From positions 1 to 59,726 of the forward strand of contig CAYTSD010000003.1 in the NCBI GenBank assembly GCA_964440495.1: a DNA stretch of 59,726 nt. The letters are read 5' to 3'. Made by a program: the position numbers and the translations under genes. A model generated the notes under the pieces. It worked only from the letters and a program-made list of their open reading frames with translations. It searched no databases and had not been told where the DNA came from. Numbering within the stretch: position 1 is the stretch's first letter; each line of letters opens with the position of its first letter. Positions 15,788 through 23,418 of this stretch are shown here, one piece after another. Source of the DNA: Benthortus sp964440495 (GTDB lineage Archaea; Thermoproteota; Nitrososphaeria_A; Caldarchaeales; Wolframiiraptoraceae).

Positions 15788-16507
15788 CTACCTCTTCTTC
15801 CTTCCAGTCCGTTTTGCGGCTATTAGGCCGACCTTCCTTCCAGGTGGAGCGTTCCTCGAGACGGTCTCGGGTTTTCCAAGCTTCTTCCTCGTTCCGCCGA
15901 AGGGGTGGTAGACCGGGACCATCGCGACCCCACGTGTCCTCGGGTAGGGTCTATGCTTAGCCTCCATCCAGTGGTACCTTTTCCCAGCCTTGAGGAAGGG
16001 TTTGTCCTCCATCCCGCCGCCTGCCACAACCCCTATCATAGCCAGAGACTTTGAGCTTACCTCAGCCATCTTCTTCGAGGGCATCATCAGGATAGTCTTC
16101 TCACCCATCTGCGACATCACCGTCGCGTAGGTTCCAGCGGCTCTGACAAGCTTTCCGCCGTCGCCGGGCTTAAGCTCTATCATCGAGACATTTGTTCCCT
16201 CCGGGACTCTGCCTACCGGGACTATGTTTCCCGCCTTAACCTCAGCGCCCTCACCCATCTGGATAAGCTGGCCCTCAAACATCCCCTCAACCGCCACGAC
16301 TTGGAAGCTCCGCCCATCCTCTAAGGCTATCTCGGCGACGGGTGCACCTCTCCCAGGGTCGTGGTGAAGCCTCCTAACGTATCCGACCAAGCGTTCAGCC
16401 TTACGGATAAGCTCGCTCGGATACCCCACCGTAAACTTTCTCCTAAGCGATGCCTTGAAGGTTGACGAGCCTCTGCCAAGCCTCTGAGCCCTAATCCTCT
16501 TACCCAA
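15788..16507 (-). CDS. rpl2: Ribosomal protein uL2
   Basis: 239 residues. GKRIRAQRLGRGSSTFKAS start, then LHHDPGRGAPVAEIALEDG, and the peptidyl-transferase-centre loop near the C-terminus (RGVAMVPVYHPFGGT with H residues; KRTGRKKR end). Binds 23S rRNA domain IV and is needed for subunit association. TTG start with GGAGAG upstream. In most archaea uL2 directly follows uL23; here 1.4 kb plus another gene separate them. Confidence 0.97.
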   Translation of the reverse strand: MGKRIRAQRLGRGSSTFKASLRRKFTVGYPSELIRKAERLVGYVRRLHHDPGRGAPVAEIALEDGRSFQVVAVEGMFEGQLIQMGEGAEVKAGNIVPVGRVPEGTNVSMIELKPGDGGKLVRAAGTYATVMSQMGEKTILMMPSKKMAEVSSKSLAMIGVVAGGGMEDKPFLKAGKRYHWMEAKHRPYPRTRGVAMVPVYHPFGGTRKKLGKPETVSRNAPPGRKVGLIAAKRTGRKKR

Positions 16508-16547
16508 GACCCTTTCTCTCCAAGCCTCTGACCCAGGGTCAAGCTAA

Positions 16548-17927
16548 TTAGGATTTTCCCGCCCCTCTAAGCACCCTCTCCCGAAGCCCCTCTACTAGGT
16601 CTACCAGCTCTGAGGCGGTCTCACCAGCCCTCTCCAAGACCCCCTCCTCATCGACCTTGAGAACCTCTCCACCCCTCATCAAGACCTCTCCACCGACCAC
16701 CACGTCCTCGACATCGCTTCCACGAGCCGAGTTAATCAGGGTCTCAACAGGGTTGCTTAGCGGCAGGAGGTGGGGCGACCTCAGCCTAATCGCTATGAGG
16801 TCTGCGAGGTATCCTGGCTTGAGCATCCCAATAGGTTGATGGACGGCGGCTCCACCCCTCCTCGTAATCATCTCGAGCGCCTCCCAAGAGTCTAGGCAGG
16901 TCTTATCATAGTAGGAGGCGTTGGAGAGGGTCTTGACTACGGCTCTACCTATCCTAGCCTGCTCGAGGAGGTCTAGGTTACACCATGCTCCTCCATCGCT
17001 TCCAAGCCCGAGGTTAACGCCGGCTGCGAGCATCTCATCAACCCTCGGGAAGCTCATTACACGGGCGTCCACGTAGGGGCACCACGCAACGCTTGCCCCA
17101 GACCCTCTAAGCATCCTAAGCTCCCTGGAGTTTAGGTAGATCATGTGGGAGGCGAGGACTCTGGGGCTGAGGAACCCTCTCCTATACATGAGTTCAACAG
17201 GCCTCACCCCATACTTCTCTAGGGCGTAGTCTACCTCAACCCTGTCCTCGGCGAGGTGCATGGTGATGTAGGTGTCCCTCTCCTCTGCAAGCCTCCTGAA
17301 CTCCTCATAGAGCTCCATCGTGTCGAGCATAAGCTCCCTAAGCGAGAACCAGACCCTAACCCTCCCACGTCCATCCCATCTCTCGAACAGTCTAAGATTC
17401 TCCCTCACGGTCTCAGAGGTTTCCAGATACATTGGGATATCCTCGGAGAGGTCGATGTTGCTCCGCGTGATAATCGCCCTCAACCCAATCTTCTCAGCAA
17501 CCCCCGCAACGGCCTCAGGCCAAGGGGCTCCAGCCTCGACGAAACAGGTTGTCCCGCTTCTAAGCATCCCAAGCATACTTATCCAGGAGGCGGCCTCGAC
17601 ATGCCTCGGCTCCAGGTGGGCCTCGAAGGGTATAAGCATGCTGAGCCAAATCGGTGGAAGAGCTGTTAACCTGTCGTCAATCCATCCGCGGAGAAGGGAC
17701 TGGGCATTATGGACGTGGAGGTCTATGAACCCTGGGAGGACAAGCTTCCCCCTGGCGTCGAGGACTTCAGCGGCATCGTAGCGCGACTCAACCCGCCCTC
17801 TCTCACCGACCTCCAGTATCCTGCCGTCCCTAACCGCGAGCGCGCCGTCCAAGATTACCCTCCGCTTCTCATCTACTGTGAGCAGGGTTCCGCCCGAGAC
17901 TACGAGGTCTACCTCCTCTCTCGCCAC
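16548..17927 (-). CDS. Amidohydrolase (chlorohydrolase/deaminase group, AHCY- or nucleoside-deaminase-like)
   Basis: 459 residues. Metal ligands of the mononuclear AtzA/TrzN/MtaD group are all visible: H71 and H73 in DLHVHNAQ, H224 in TMHLAEDRVE, H261 in ASHMIYL and D311 in GLGSDGGAWCNLD. The N- and C-terminal beta-sandwich (VVSGGTLLTVDE; ADLIAIRLRSPHLLPL) is complete. The family hydrolyses C-N or C-Cl bonds, often deaminating purine-ring compounds or S-adenosylhomocysteine. It follows the BMP-type lipoprotein gene by 49 bases, suggesting joint uptake and deamination of a nucleoside-like substrate. GTG start. Confidence 0.9.
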   Translation of the reverse strand: MAREEVDLVVSGGTLLTVDEKRRVILDGALAVRDGRILEVGERGRVESRYDAAEVLDARGKLVLPGFIDLHVHNAQSLLRGWIDDRLTALPPIWLSMLIPFEAHLEPRHVEAASWISMLGMLRSGTTCFVEAGAPWPEAVAGVAEKIGLRAIITRSNIDLSEDIPMYLETSETVRENLRLFERWDGRGRVRVWFSLRELMLDTMELYEEFRRLAEERDTYITMHLAEDRVEVDYALEKYGVRPVELMYRRGFLSPRVLASHMIYLNSRELRMLRGSGASVAWCPYVDARVMSFPRVDEMLAAGVNLGLGSDGGAWCNLDLLEQARIGRAVVKTLSNASYYDKTCLDSWEALEMITRRGGAAVHQPIGMLKPGYLADLIAIRLRSPHLLPLSNPVETLINSARGSDVEDVVVGGEVLMRGGEVLKVDEEGVLERAGETASELVDLVEGLRERVLRGAGKS

Positions 17928-17976
17928 CTACCCCACCTTCCGAGGATAAAGAAGGAAGAGATGCTGGATATCTCCC

Positions 17977-19233
17977 TTACTTCTGAATATACTCGACTAT
18001 CCAGTCCATATTCATTATCGTTGTTCGGTCAGCTCTCCCACCCTTCTCGACCCTAACCTCCCCATCCTGGTCTCTTATAGGCTCGCCTAGGTTTCCCTCG
18101 GAGCTGAAGGGCTCGAAGTACCCCTCCTTCATCTGCTCATACCGTAGCTTCATGTGGTTCAGCCACTCCTCTGGGACAGCTGGGTTAACCGGCGCAACCG
18201 AGACAGCTCCCTCAAACTTTCCAAGCGTGCTCTCCTCAACCGGCTTAGCCCACTTAGAAGGAAGATAGTCGCCTATCTTGGCCCAAATATCCACCGATGT
18301 CCAGCTATTGGTTGCGATCATCTTGTAGAAGTCTAGGTAGACCGTCCCCCAGTTAACTATGTGGCCTGTTAGATGCGCTCTGGGGCCGTAGGAGCTCATA
18401 TCGGTGTAGTGGCTGAAGCTCCAAACCTTCCTACCCTTATCCCAGTACTCCTCGGCGACTTGGAGGGTTGTCGGAGAGTCCTCGGCGAAGCTCAGCACAT
18501 CGGCGTCGACACCCTCTATCAGGCTGACGGCAGCGGTCCTAGTCTTCCCGGGGTCGAACCAGCTTAGAAGCCAGACCAGATTTATCTTAGGCTCCTTCCC
18601 AGTCCTCTTCTTGTAGGAGTATCTTGCGCCGAGGGCGAAGGCGTTAACAAGCCTAACGATCACGGGAACGGGGTGTGAGGCTATTATCCCTAGGCTTCCA
18701 GTCTGGGTAACAGCTCCAGCCGCAATCCCCTCCAGATAATACACTTGGTAGGTGTTGATGTCGGCGACCGACATGTTCTGGGGAGCGTTTCCAAGCGCTC
18801 CAGCCCTAAACCCGTTGATGTGGACGAAGTACACGTCTGGATACTTCTCAGCCATCTCGGCCATGGGGTCCATGTAGCCGAAGCTCGTCCCGATAATCAG
18901 GTTCACCCCATCCTCTATCAGCGACTCTATGGCGCCCTTGACCTCGGCCTCGGGGATGCTCTCCTGGGTTACGCTCTCAGCAACCCCCTCACCCATATGG
19001 GAGTCAGCCCACTTCCTCCCCTGGTCATGCGAGTAGCTCCACCCATAGTCTCCCACAGGCCCTATGTAGATGTAGCCGGCCTTAACCTTCCTCCCAACCG
19101 GTTTCTCAACAACCTTCTCAACGATCTTTGGGGGCGTGGCGAGGTATCCCACGGCTCCGCCGACGGCGGCTGCGCCCACCACAGCGGGCAGAGTAACGCT
19201 TAGAAACTTTCTCCTAGATACGGTTCCACCCAT
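17977..19233 (-). CDS. BMP/PnrA-family substrate-binding lipoprotein-like protein with Tat signal
   Basis: 418 residues from the ATG at 19233; the frame is open six codons further, but this start puts the SRRKFLSVTLP twin-arginine motif at residues 6-16 followed by a small-residue hydrophobic stretch. The mature domain begins near 50 (KVKAGYIYIGPVGDYGWSYSHDQGRKWAD), matching the first strand and ligand loop of PnrA/BMP purine-nucleoside binders. Other family blocks: IIGTSFGYMDPMAEMAEKYPDV, and NTYQVYYLEGIAAGAVTQTGSLG. No ABC ATPase or permease is adjacent, so the rest of the transporter must lie elsewhere. It is inserted within the ribosomal operon order. Confidence 0.9.
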   Translation of the reverse strand: MGGTVSRRKFLSVTLPAVVGAAAVGGAVGYLATPPKIVEKVVEKPVGRKVKAGYIYIGPVGDYGWSYSHDQGRKWADSHMGEGVAESVTQESIPEAEVKGAIESLIEDGVNLIIGTSFGYMDPMAEMAEKYPDVYFVHINGFRAGALGNAPQNMSVADINTYQVYYLEGIAAGAVTQTGSLGIIASHPVPVIVRLVNAFALGARYSYKKRTGKEPKINLVWLLSWFDPGKTRTAAVSLIEGVDADVLSFAEDSPTTLQVAEEYWDKGRKVWSFSHYTDMSSYGPRAHLTGHIVNWGTVYLDFYKMIATNSWTSVDIWAKIGDYLPSKWAKPVEESTLGKFEGAVSVAPVNPAVPEEWLNHMKLRYEQMKEGYFEPFSSEGNLGEPIRDQDGEVRVEKGGRADRTTIMNMDWIVEYIQK

Positions 19234-19334
19234 ACAGCGCCGCAAAAACACCCTCTAATAAGGTTTAGAGAAGCTTTAACGCCCATTCACATCCATCTTT
19301 AACCGCTACCCCTAGGTGAGCAGTGGTTGGCCAT

Positions 19335-19595
19335 CTAGAATATTCCAAGCTTTACCGCGAGCTCGGAGGCTGGATACTCCGGTTTAAGCTTGACGTAGGC
19401 CTTCTTCTCACCCCGAGGCGTTATCAGCGTGTTAACCTTCTCGACCTCGACGTCGTAGAGCTCCTCGACAGCCCTCTTAATCTCACGCTTATCAGCCCTA
19501 ACGTCCACGATGAAGGTGAGCTTGTTCTCGCTCTCAATCAACGCGACGGCGTCCTGCGTTATCACAACCCGCTTAATGACCTCGGAGGGATTCAT
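19335..19595 (-). CDS. rpl23: Ribosomal protein uL23
   Basis: 86 residues. NPSEVIKRVVITQDAVALIESENKLTFIVDVRADKREIKRAVEELYDVEV is the classic N-terminal half, and KVNTLITPRGEKKAYVKLKPEYPASELAVKLGIF the rRNA-binding half. Located at the peptide exit tunnel. Its ATG overlaps the uL4 stop by four bases (ATGA-type coupling). Confidence 0.97.
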   Translation of the reverse strand: MNPSEVIKRVVITQDAVALIESENKLTFIVDVRADKREIKRAVEELYDVEVEKVNTLITPRGEKKAYVKLKPEYPASELAVKLGIF

Positions 19596-20428
19596 CCAGC
19601 CGCACCTCCAAGCAGCCTCCTCTCAAGAGCCTCGTAGGCGCTCCTACCCCATATCACGAGTCTACCCGGCTTGGCGCCTGGAGCGAGGTGGAGGACGCTT
19701 AGATCCCTCAATCTAATCACATCGACTCCCGGCAGGTTGTCTGCCGCGTCGAAGACCCCCTTATCCTCCAGGACTACTATCAGTGGCCCGACCCTCCGCT
19801 TATACCTCCTCCCCCTCCGCTTACCCTTACCAGCCCTAATCTTCTTCTCCCTGCAGCGCTTAAGCTCCTCCCCCAGCCCGAGGGACTCAAGGAACTCGCG
19901 GAGCTCCCTAGTCCTCCCAATAGACTCAACCCTGTCATCGACCACTACTGGGAGCTCCAGGTCTTCGGGCAACCGGTGTCCACGGGCTTCCACGTACTCC
20001 CTCTTGGCCGTGAAGGCTAGGGCGACGAGCAGAGCCGCCTTCCTCTCCTTCTCGTTAAGCTCCTTCCTAATCTTCTTCTCGGGGACTGGTGGGTGGGTTG
20101 GCCTGCCGCCGACGGCTGAGGGCACCATCCCCCCAGCCTGAGCCTTCCCGGTTCCGGAGGCCTTGATACGGGAGATACGGGCCATCCCTAGGCCGACCCC
20201 AAGAGACTCGGCTGAATACTTGTGGCCAGAGCCCTTGAAGGCTCCCTTAGGCTGGAGGGTGTGGGTCTGGAGGTGGATGAAGGCGCGCCACACCAAGTCC
20301 TCCCTGAGCGGCGCGTAGAAGACCTTCGAGAGCTCGACCTCACCTATCTTCGAGCCGTCAAGCCCCCTGACAGGAACCTTGACCCTCCTCCCCTCAGCGG
20401 CCTGTAGAAGCTCAACCAGTATGCTCAA
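19592..20428 (-). CDS. rpl4: Ribosomal protein uL4
   Basis: 278 residues. Family blocks: GEVELSKVFYAPLREDLVWRAFIHLQTH, then KASGTGKAQAGGMVPSAVGGRPTHPP at the extended loop that lines the exit tunnel, and AADNLPGVDVIRLRDLSVLHLAPGAKPGRLVIW near the C-terminus. TTG start, five bases after uL3. Confidence 0.97.
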   Translation of the reverse strand: MSILVELLQAAEGRRVKVPVRGLDGSKIGEVELSKVFYAPLREDLVWRAFIHLQTHTLQPKGAFKGSGHKYSAESLGVGLGMARISRIKASGTGKAQAGGMVPSAVGGRPTHPPVPEKKIRKELNEKERKAALLVALAFTAKREYVEARGHRLPEDLELPVVVDDRVESIGRTRELREFLESLGLGEELKRCREKKIRAGKGKRRGRRYKRRVGPLIVVLEDKGVFDAADNLPGVDVIRLRDLSVLHLAPGAKPGRLVIWGRSAYEALERRLLGGAAG

Positions 20429-20433
20429 CCCTC

Positions 20434-21411
20434 CTACACCTCCACGTAGGTTACCTCAGGCGGCTCGATGTGGGTTGGAGGTCTAGCAGGGTAGCGGAGA
20501 ACGATGGGGCGCTTAACCGCGCCTGGAACGGTTCCCTCAACGACGACGCACTCGGTTCTGACGACGCCGAAGTGCGGGAACCCACCCTTAGGAGTATACT
20601 TCAACCCATCCTCACCGACAACTAGAATCCTCTTGTTGAACTCGGTGCGCCGGTGGTAGCCGAGCTGACCAGCCCTAGGAACCGTGTACATCACGTATGG
20701 AGGCTTCCATGGGCCTATCGCGCCCACAGCCCTCCTAGTCTTCCTCTGCTTCCTCGGCAGAATCTTCACCCCATATCTCCCGACAACCCCCTCAAACCCC
20801 TTACCCTTCGAGACAGCTATCACGTCTACCCAGCTTCCAGGGCTGAAGACCTCTCCAACCCTAACCTCCTTCCCAAGCCTTGAGAGAGCATACTCTAAGG
20901 CGTCTGGAACGCTTCCTCCAACCCTTATCTCCAGTAGGTCTGGAGCCTTCCTCGGGAGGCCTGCAGACTTGGGCTGAGCCATCGCGACAACCCTTACCTC
21001 GCTCAGCTCCTCAGCCATGCCTCGAAGCCTCTCAGAGTTCTCCTCGTTAGGCCTCCAGCTTGGAATCCTCCTCCTAATAATCTCTGGAACATCCTTGCCC
21101 CAAACCCTGGCAACCTCTCTCAGGACACCGTTCTCCTCAACGTATCCGACCACACCTGCCACAACGATAGGCGGCGTGGCTACAACCGTTCCAACCTTGG
21201 CGACCTCAAGCCCCTGCGTGGGAGAGTTTGGGGTTGTGTCGATGTAGAACACGGTTGTGTGGCCTGCCTTGTAGCCTATGAACCCAAGGAGCTTCGGCTC
21301 ACCCTCATAGGGGGGCCAATACTTCACCCTTGGAAGAATCCGGCTAGCCCTCCCCCTAGGGAGATAAGCCAGCGACCCACTCCTCGGAGCCGAGTACTTC
21401 CTATGACCCAT
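20434..21411 (-). CDS. rpl3: Ribosomal protein uL3
   Basis: 325 residues from the ATG at 21411, giving the usual archaeal N-terminus GHRKYSAPRSGSLAYLPRGRA. A TTG seven codons upstream is also open, but the transcription start predicted from the TATA near 21450 falls close to it, and AGGAGGG sits just before the ATG. Core segments: KAGHTTVFYIDTTPNSPTQG and the W-finger loop SKGKGFEGVVGRYGVKILPRKQRKTRRAVGAIGPWKP. It opens the S10-type operon. Confidence 0.97.
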   Translation of the reverse strand: MGHRKYSAPRSGSLAYLPRGRASRILPRVKYWPPYEGEPKLLGFIGYKAGHTTVFYIDTTPNSPTQGLEVAKVGTVVATPPIVVAGVVGYVEENGVLREVARVWGKDVPEIIRRRIPSWRPNEENSERLRGMAEELSEVRVVAMAQPKSAGLPRKAPDLLEIRVGGSVPDALEYALSRLGKEVRVGEVFSPGSWVDVIAVSKGKGFEGVVGRYGVKILPRKQRKTRRAVGAIGPWKPPYVMYTVPRAGQLGYHRRTEFNKRILVVGEDGLKYTPKGGFPHFGVVRTECVVVEGTVPGAVKRPIVLRYPARPPTHIEPPEVTYVEV

Positions 21412-21476
21412 CGCCCTCCTAACCTCTTCCAACCCCCAGAATCGAGCCGACCATAAATAGCTTGTGCTGAACCCGG

Positions 21477-21746
21477 TTAGGGCAACGCTTCATCGATTGC
21501 TTCGACAATCTCTCCGGCTCTGGCGGGGTTGAGCGAGACGGCCTCACCCTTCTTATGCTGTATTAAGTAGCCTTGATTGATAAGCTCCTTTATCAGCTTC
21601 TTGACACGTTTTCCATCCCTTTGAAGTCTCTTCCCCAGCCAGCCCGCCAAGGCGTCCACAGGTAGGTATCTAGCTCCCCAGCAACCCCTCCTAAGAAGCA
21701 TGTTAAGGACGATGGCTTTGAGCTGCTCCTCCGAGGTCTCAGGCAA
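21477..21746 (-). CDS. Small winged-helix protein, function unknown
   Basis: 89 residues from a TTG. ALAGWLGKRLQRDGKRVKKLIKELINQGYLIQHKKGEAVSLNP reads as helix-turn-helix plus wing. Small archaeal wHTH proteins of this size bind DNA or RNA. It ends 66 bases before the uL3 start and points the same way, so it may be the first gene of the ribosomal transcript or a separate unit. No family name recognised. Confidence 0.6.
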   Translation of the reverse strand: MPETSEEQLKAIVLNMLLRRGCWGARYLPVDALAGWLGKRLQRDGKRVKKLIKELINQGYLIQHKKGEAVSLNPARAGEIVEAIDEALP

Positions 21747-21780
21747 TTAGGTTCACTTACCATACCTTTGAAAGGGAACA

Positions 21781-21789
21781 CTTATATGC
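21781..21789 (+). promoter_or_regulatory. TATA box for the 21815 regulator
   Basis: CTTATATGC with the purine-rich stretch AAAGGGAACA just upstream as a BRE. The ATG is 26-34 bases away, so the message is nearly leaderless. Confidence 0.7.
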
Positions 21790-21814
21790 TTACCACCATA
21801 GAATACGCGAAGAG

Positions 21815-22165
21815 ATGGCTGAGAAACTCTACGTGGAGAAGAAGTACAGGTCCCTACTAGTCAAGACCTTGGGAACCTCCCCGAAGCTCAGGATAATAGA
21901 CTTCTTCCTAGACAACCCACTCCAAGACTTCACGAAGAAGGAGGTCATGGAAGCCCTTGGAATGAGTAAGCAGACCCTTCACAAATACTTCCCAGACCTC
22001 GAGAAGCAGGGAATTATCATCGTCTCAAGGAGAATAGGTAGGGCCAAGCTCTACAAAATTAACCCCAATCACCCGCTAACCAAACTGCTAAGACGATATG
22101 AACGAGAGATTTCACTACGGATAGCTGAAGAAGAGAGAGCCGCCGAAGCGGAACTGAGGCCCTAA
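21815..22165 (+). CDS. Winged-helix transcriptional regulator
   Basis: 116 residues. LRIIDFFLDNPLQDFTKKEVMEALGMSKQTLHKYFPDLEKQGIIIVSRRIGRAKLYKINP (25-85) is a clear HTH plus wing, followed by an amphipathic C-terminal helix that probably dimerises (LLRRYEREISLRIAEEERAAEAE). Found widely in archaea as an autonomous regulator. Divergent from the small wHTH gene at 21477; target unknown. Confidence 0.85.
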   Translation: MAEKLYVEKKYRSLLVKTLGTSPKLRIIDFFLDNPLQDFTKKEVMEALGMSKQTLHKYFPDLEKQGIIIVSRRIGRAKLYKINPNHPLTKLLRRYEREISLRIAEEERAAEAELRP

Positions 22166-22232
22166 AGATTCTCTGAAACCTCCTCCGAATCCACGGGTTA
22201 TAGGCTTACCCCTGCAAATCACATGTTTCTAC

Positions 22233-22287
22233 GCTTGAAGTTTGACCTATTTTATCTCCTCGGTTACCGGGGGCCTCGGGTCCTCCT
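22233..22287 (+). repeat. 55-base copy 1 flanking the assembly gap
   Basis: The 55 bases before the run of N are identical to the 55 bases after it (22388-22442). The copied stretch includes the last 14 codons of the Lrp-type gene, read on the minus strand. A repeat equal in length to a common assembler k-mer that touches a gap on both sides is the signature of two contig ends that overlap. Confidence 0.9.
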
Positions 22288-22387
22288 NNNNNNNNNNNNN
22301 NNNNNNNNNNNNNNNNNNNNNNNNNNNNNNNNNNNNNNNNNNNNNNNNNNNNNNNNNNNNNNNNNNNNNNNNNNNNNNNNNNNNNNN
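22288..22387. other. Assembly gap of exactly 100 N
   Basis: A run of 100 undetermined bases, the conventional length for a gap of unknown size. Because identical 55-base ends abut it, real missing sequence may be zero. Confidence 0.98.
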
Positions 22388-22442
22388 GCTTGAAGTTTGA
22401 CCTATTTTATCTCCTCGGTTACCGGGGGCCTCGGGTCCTCCT
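22388..22442 (+). repeat. 55-base copy 2 flanking the assembly gap
   Basis: Exact copy of 22233-22287. It continues smoothly into the Lrp-type gene. Confidence 0.9.
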
Positions 22443-22869
22443 TGACCACCTCTAGGACTACGTGGGTTATTGTTCTCTCAACCTCCTCCATGTTTAGGAG
22501 GCCTTTGATGAAGCGGCTTAGCTCCTCCCTGCCCTTAAACCTCACCAAGATTATTGAGTCAGGCTCGCCGGTTACGTCGTAGACCCCGAAGACATGGGGG
22601 TTCTCAGCGATCCTCTTCTGAACCTCGAGGAGGTTTCCCGAGATTCTTAGCTGGATTACGGCTGTTATCTGGTAGCCGAGCTTCAGGGGGTCGACCAGGG
22701 CAGAGTAGCCCTTTATCACACCCCTCTTCTCGAGCGCCTCAACCCTTGAGGCCACGGTTGCAACCGAGACGCCTATCCTCTCGGCAATCTTCCGGTAGGA
22801 GGCTCTCCCATCCTTGAGGAGCTCGGCCAATATCCTTAGGTCGGTCTCATCTATCTCGGCTCGTCCCAA
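22402..22869 (-). CDS. Lrp/AsnC-family transcriptional regulator
   Basis: 155 residues from a TTG. HTH: IDETDLRILAELLKDGRASYRKIAERIGVSVATVASRVEALEKRGVIKGYSALVD (5-60). RAM/effector domain: VIQLRISGNLLEVQKRIAENPHVFGVYDVTGEPDSIILVRFKGREELSRFIKGLL. These proteins form octamers and sense amino acids. The C-terminus lies within the 55-base stretch duplicated across the gap, so it is intact in the right-hand copy. Divergent from the 22932 operon with a TATA between them. Confidence 0.93.
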   Translation of the reverse strand: MGRAEIDETDLRILAELLKDGRASYRKIAERIGVSVATVASRVEALEKRGVIKGYSALVDPLKLGYQITAVIQLRISGNLLEVQKRIAENPHVFGVYDVTGEPDSIILVRFKGREELSRFIKGLLNMEEVERTITHVVLEVVKEDPRPPVTEEIK

Positions 22870-22901
22870 CCCTCTTCCCCCAAGAGTTGGAGCCCTAACC
22901 C

Positions 22902-22908
22902 TTTATAT
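22902..22908. promoter_or_regulatory. TATA box between the Lrp gene and the 22932 operon
   Basis: TTTATAT lies 24-30 bases before the ATG at 22932, so that message is leaderless or nearly so. On the other strand ATATAAAG is 33-40 bases from the Lrp start, so it may serve both directions, a setting in which Lrp could regulate itself and the operon. Confidence 0.6.
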
Positions 22909-22931
22909 CGATACCTCGACAATAAACATCC

Positions 22932-23414
22932 ATGCCGATGAGGCTCTCCCAGATAACTAGGGAGATAATCCGCTTAATCTCGAGGCCTGAGGTCACCGGG
23001 CTGGCGACCCACCGCCACCTCCCCCATGAGAGGGCAATCTACCTCAGACACGGTAGATGCGGGTTCGCCGTCGACGTCTTCTTGGAGGAGAACGGTGAGA
23101 AGAGGCTCTACGCGGTTCTCGTCGAGGCCGAGGCCAAGCCGAGGAAGAAGAAGTGGAGGAGCTGGATGGAGCTGGGTGGAACCGTGACCTACATCCTCTC
23201 AGAGAAGCTTGAAGACGGCTTCAAGGTCAGGAGGAGGAAGGCGAACTACAGGAACGGAGACCACCTCTTCAAGCAGGTTGAGGCAGTGCGCGCAGCCTTC
23301 TACGAGAAGTACAAGGAGCTCAAGGCACGTGAGGAGGTCGCTCCAGCGAGAATCGAGGAGGAGGTCTTCCACATGGTTGGGGTAGATGAACGCGACCTCT
23401 TCCTAGGCGTCTAA
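22932..23414 (+). CDS. Protein of unknown function, first gene of a five-gene operon
   Basis: 160 residues. Basic and charged: HRHLPHERAIYLRHGRCGFAVDVFLEEN (27-54) then EAEAKPRKKKWRSWMELGGTVTYILSEKL and a lysine/arginine-rich helix. Alternating strands and the histidine-rich start could mean nucleic-acid or nucleotide handling. I recognise no family. It stops four bases before the next start. Its operon includes a nucleotide phosphohydrolase and the primase large subunit. Confidence 0.65.
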   Translation: MPMRLSQITREIIRLISRPEVTGLATHRHLPHERAIYLRHGRCGFAVDVFLEENGEKRLYAVLVEAEAKPRKKKWRSWMELGGTVTYILSEKLEDGFKVRRRKANYRNGDHLFKQVEAVRAAFYEKYKELKAREEVAPARIEEEVFHMVGVDERDLFLGV

Positions 23415-23418
23415 GGAG

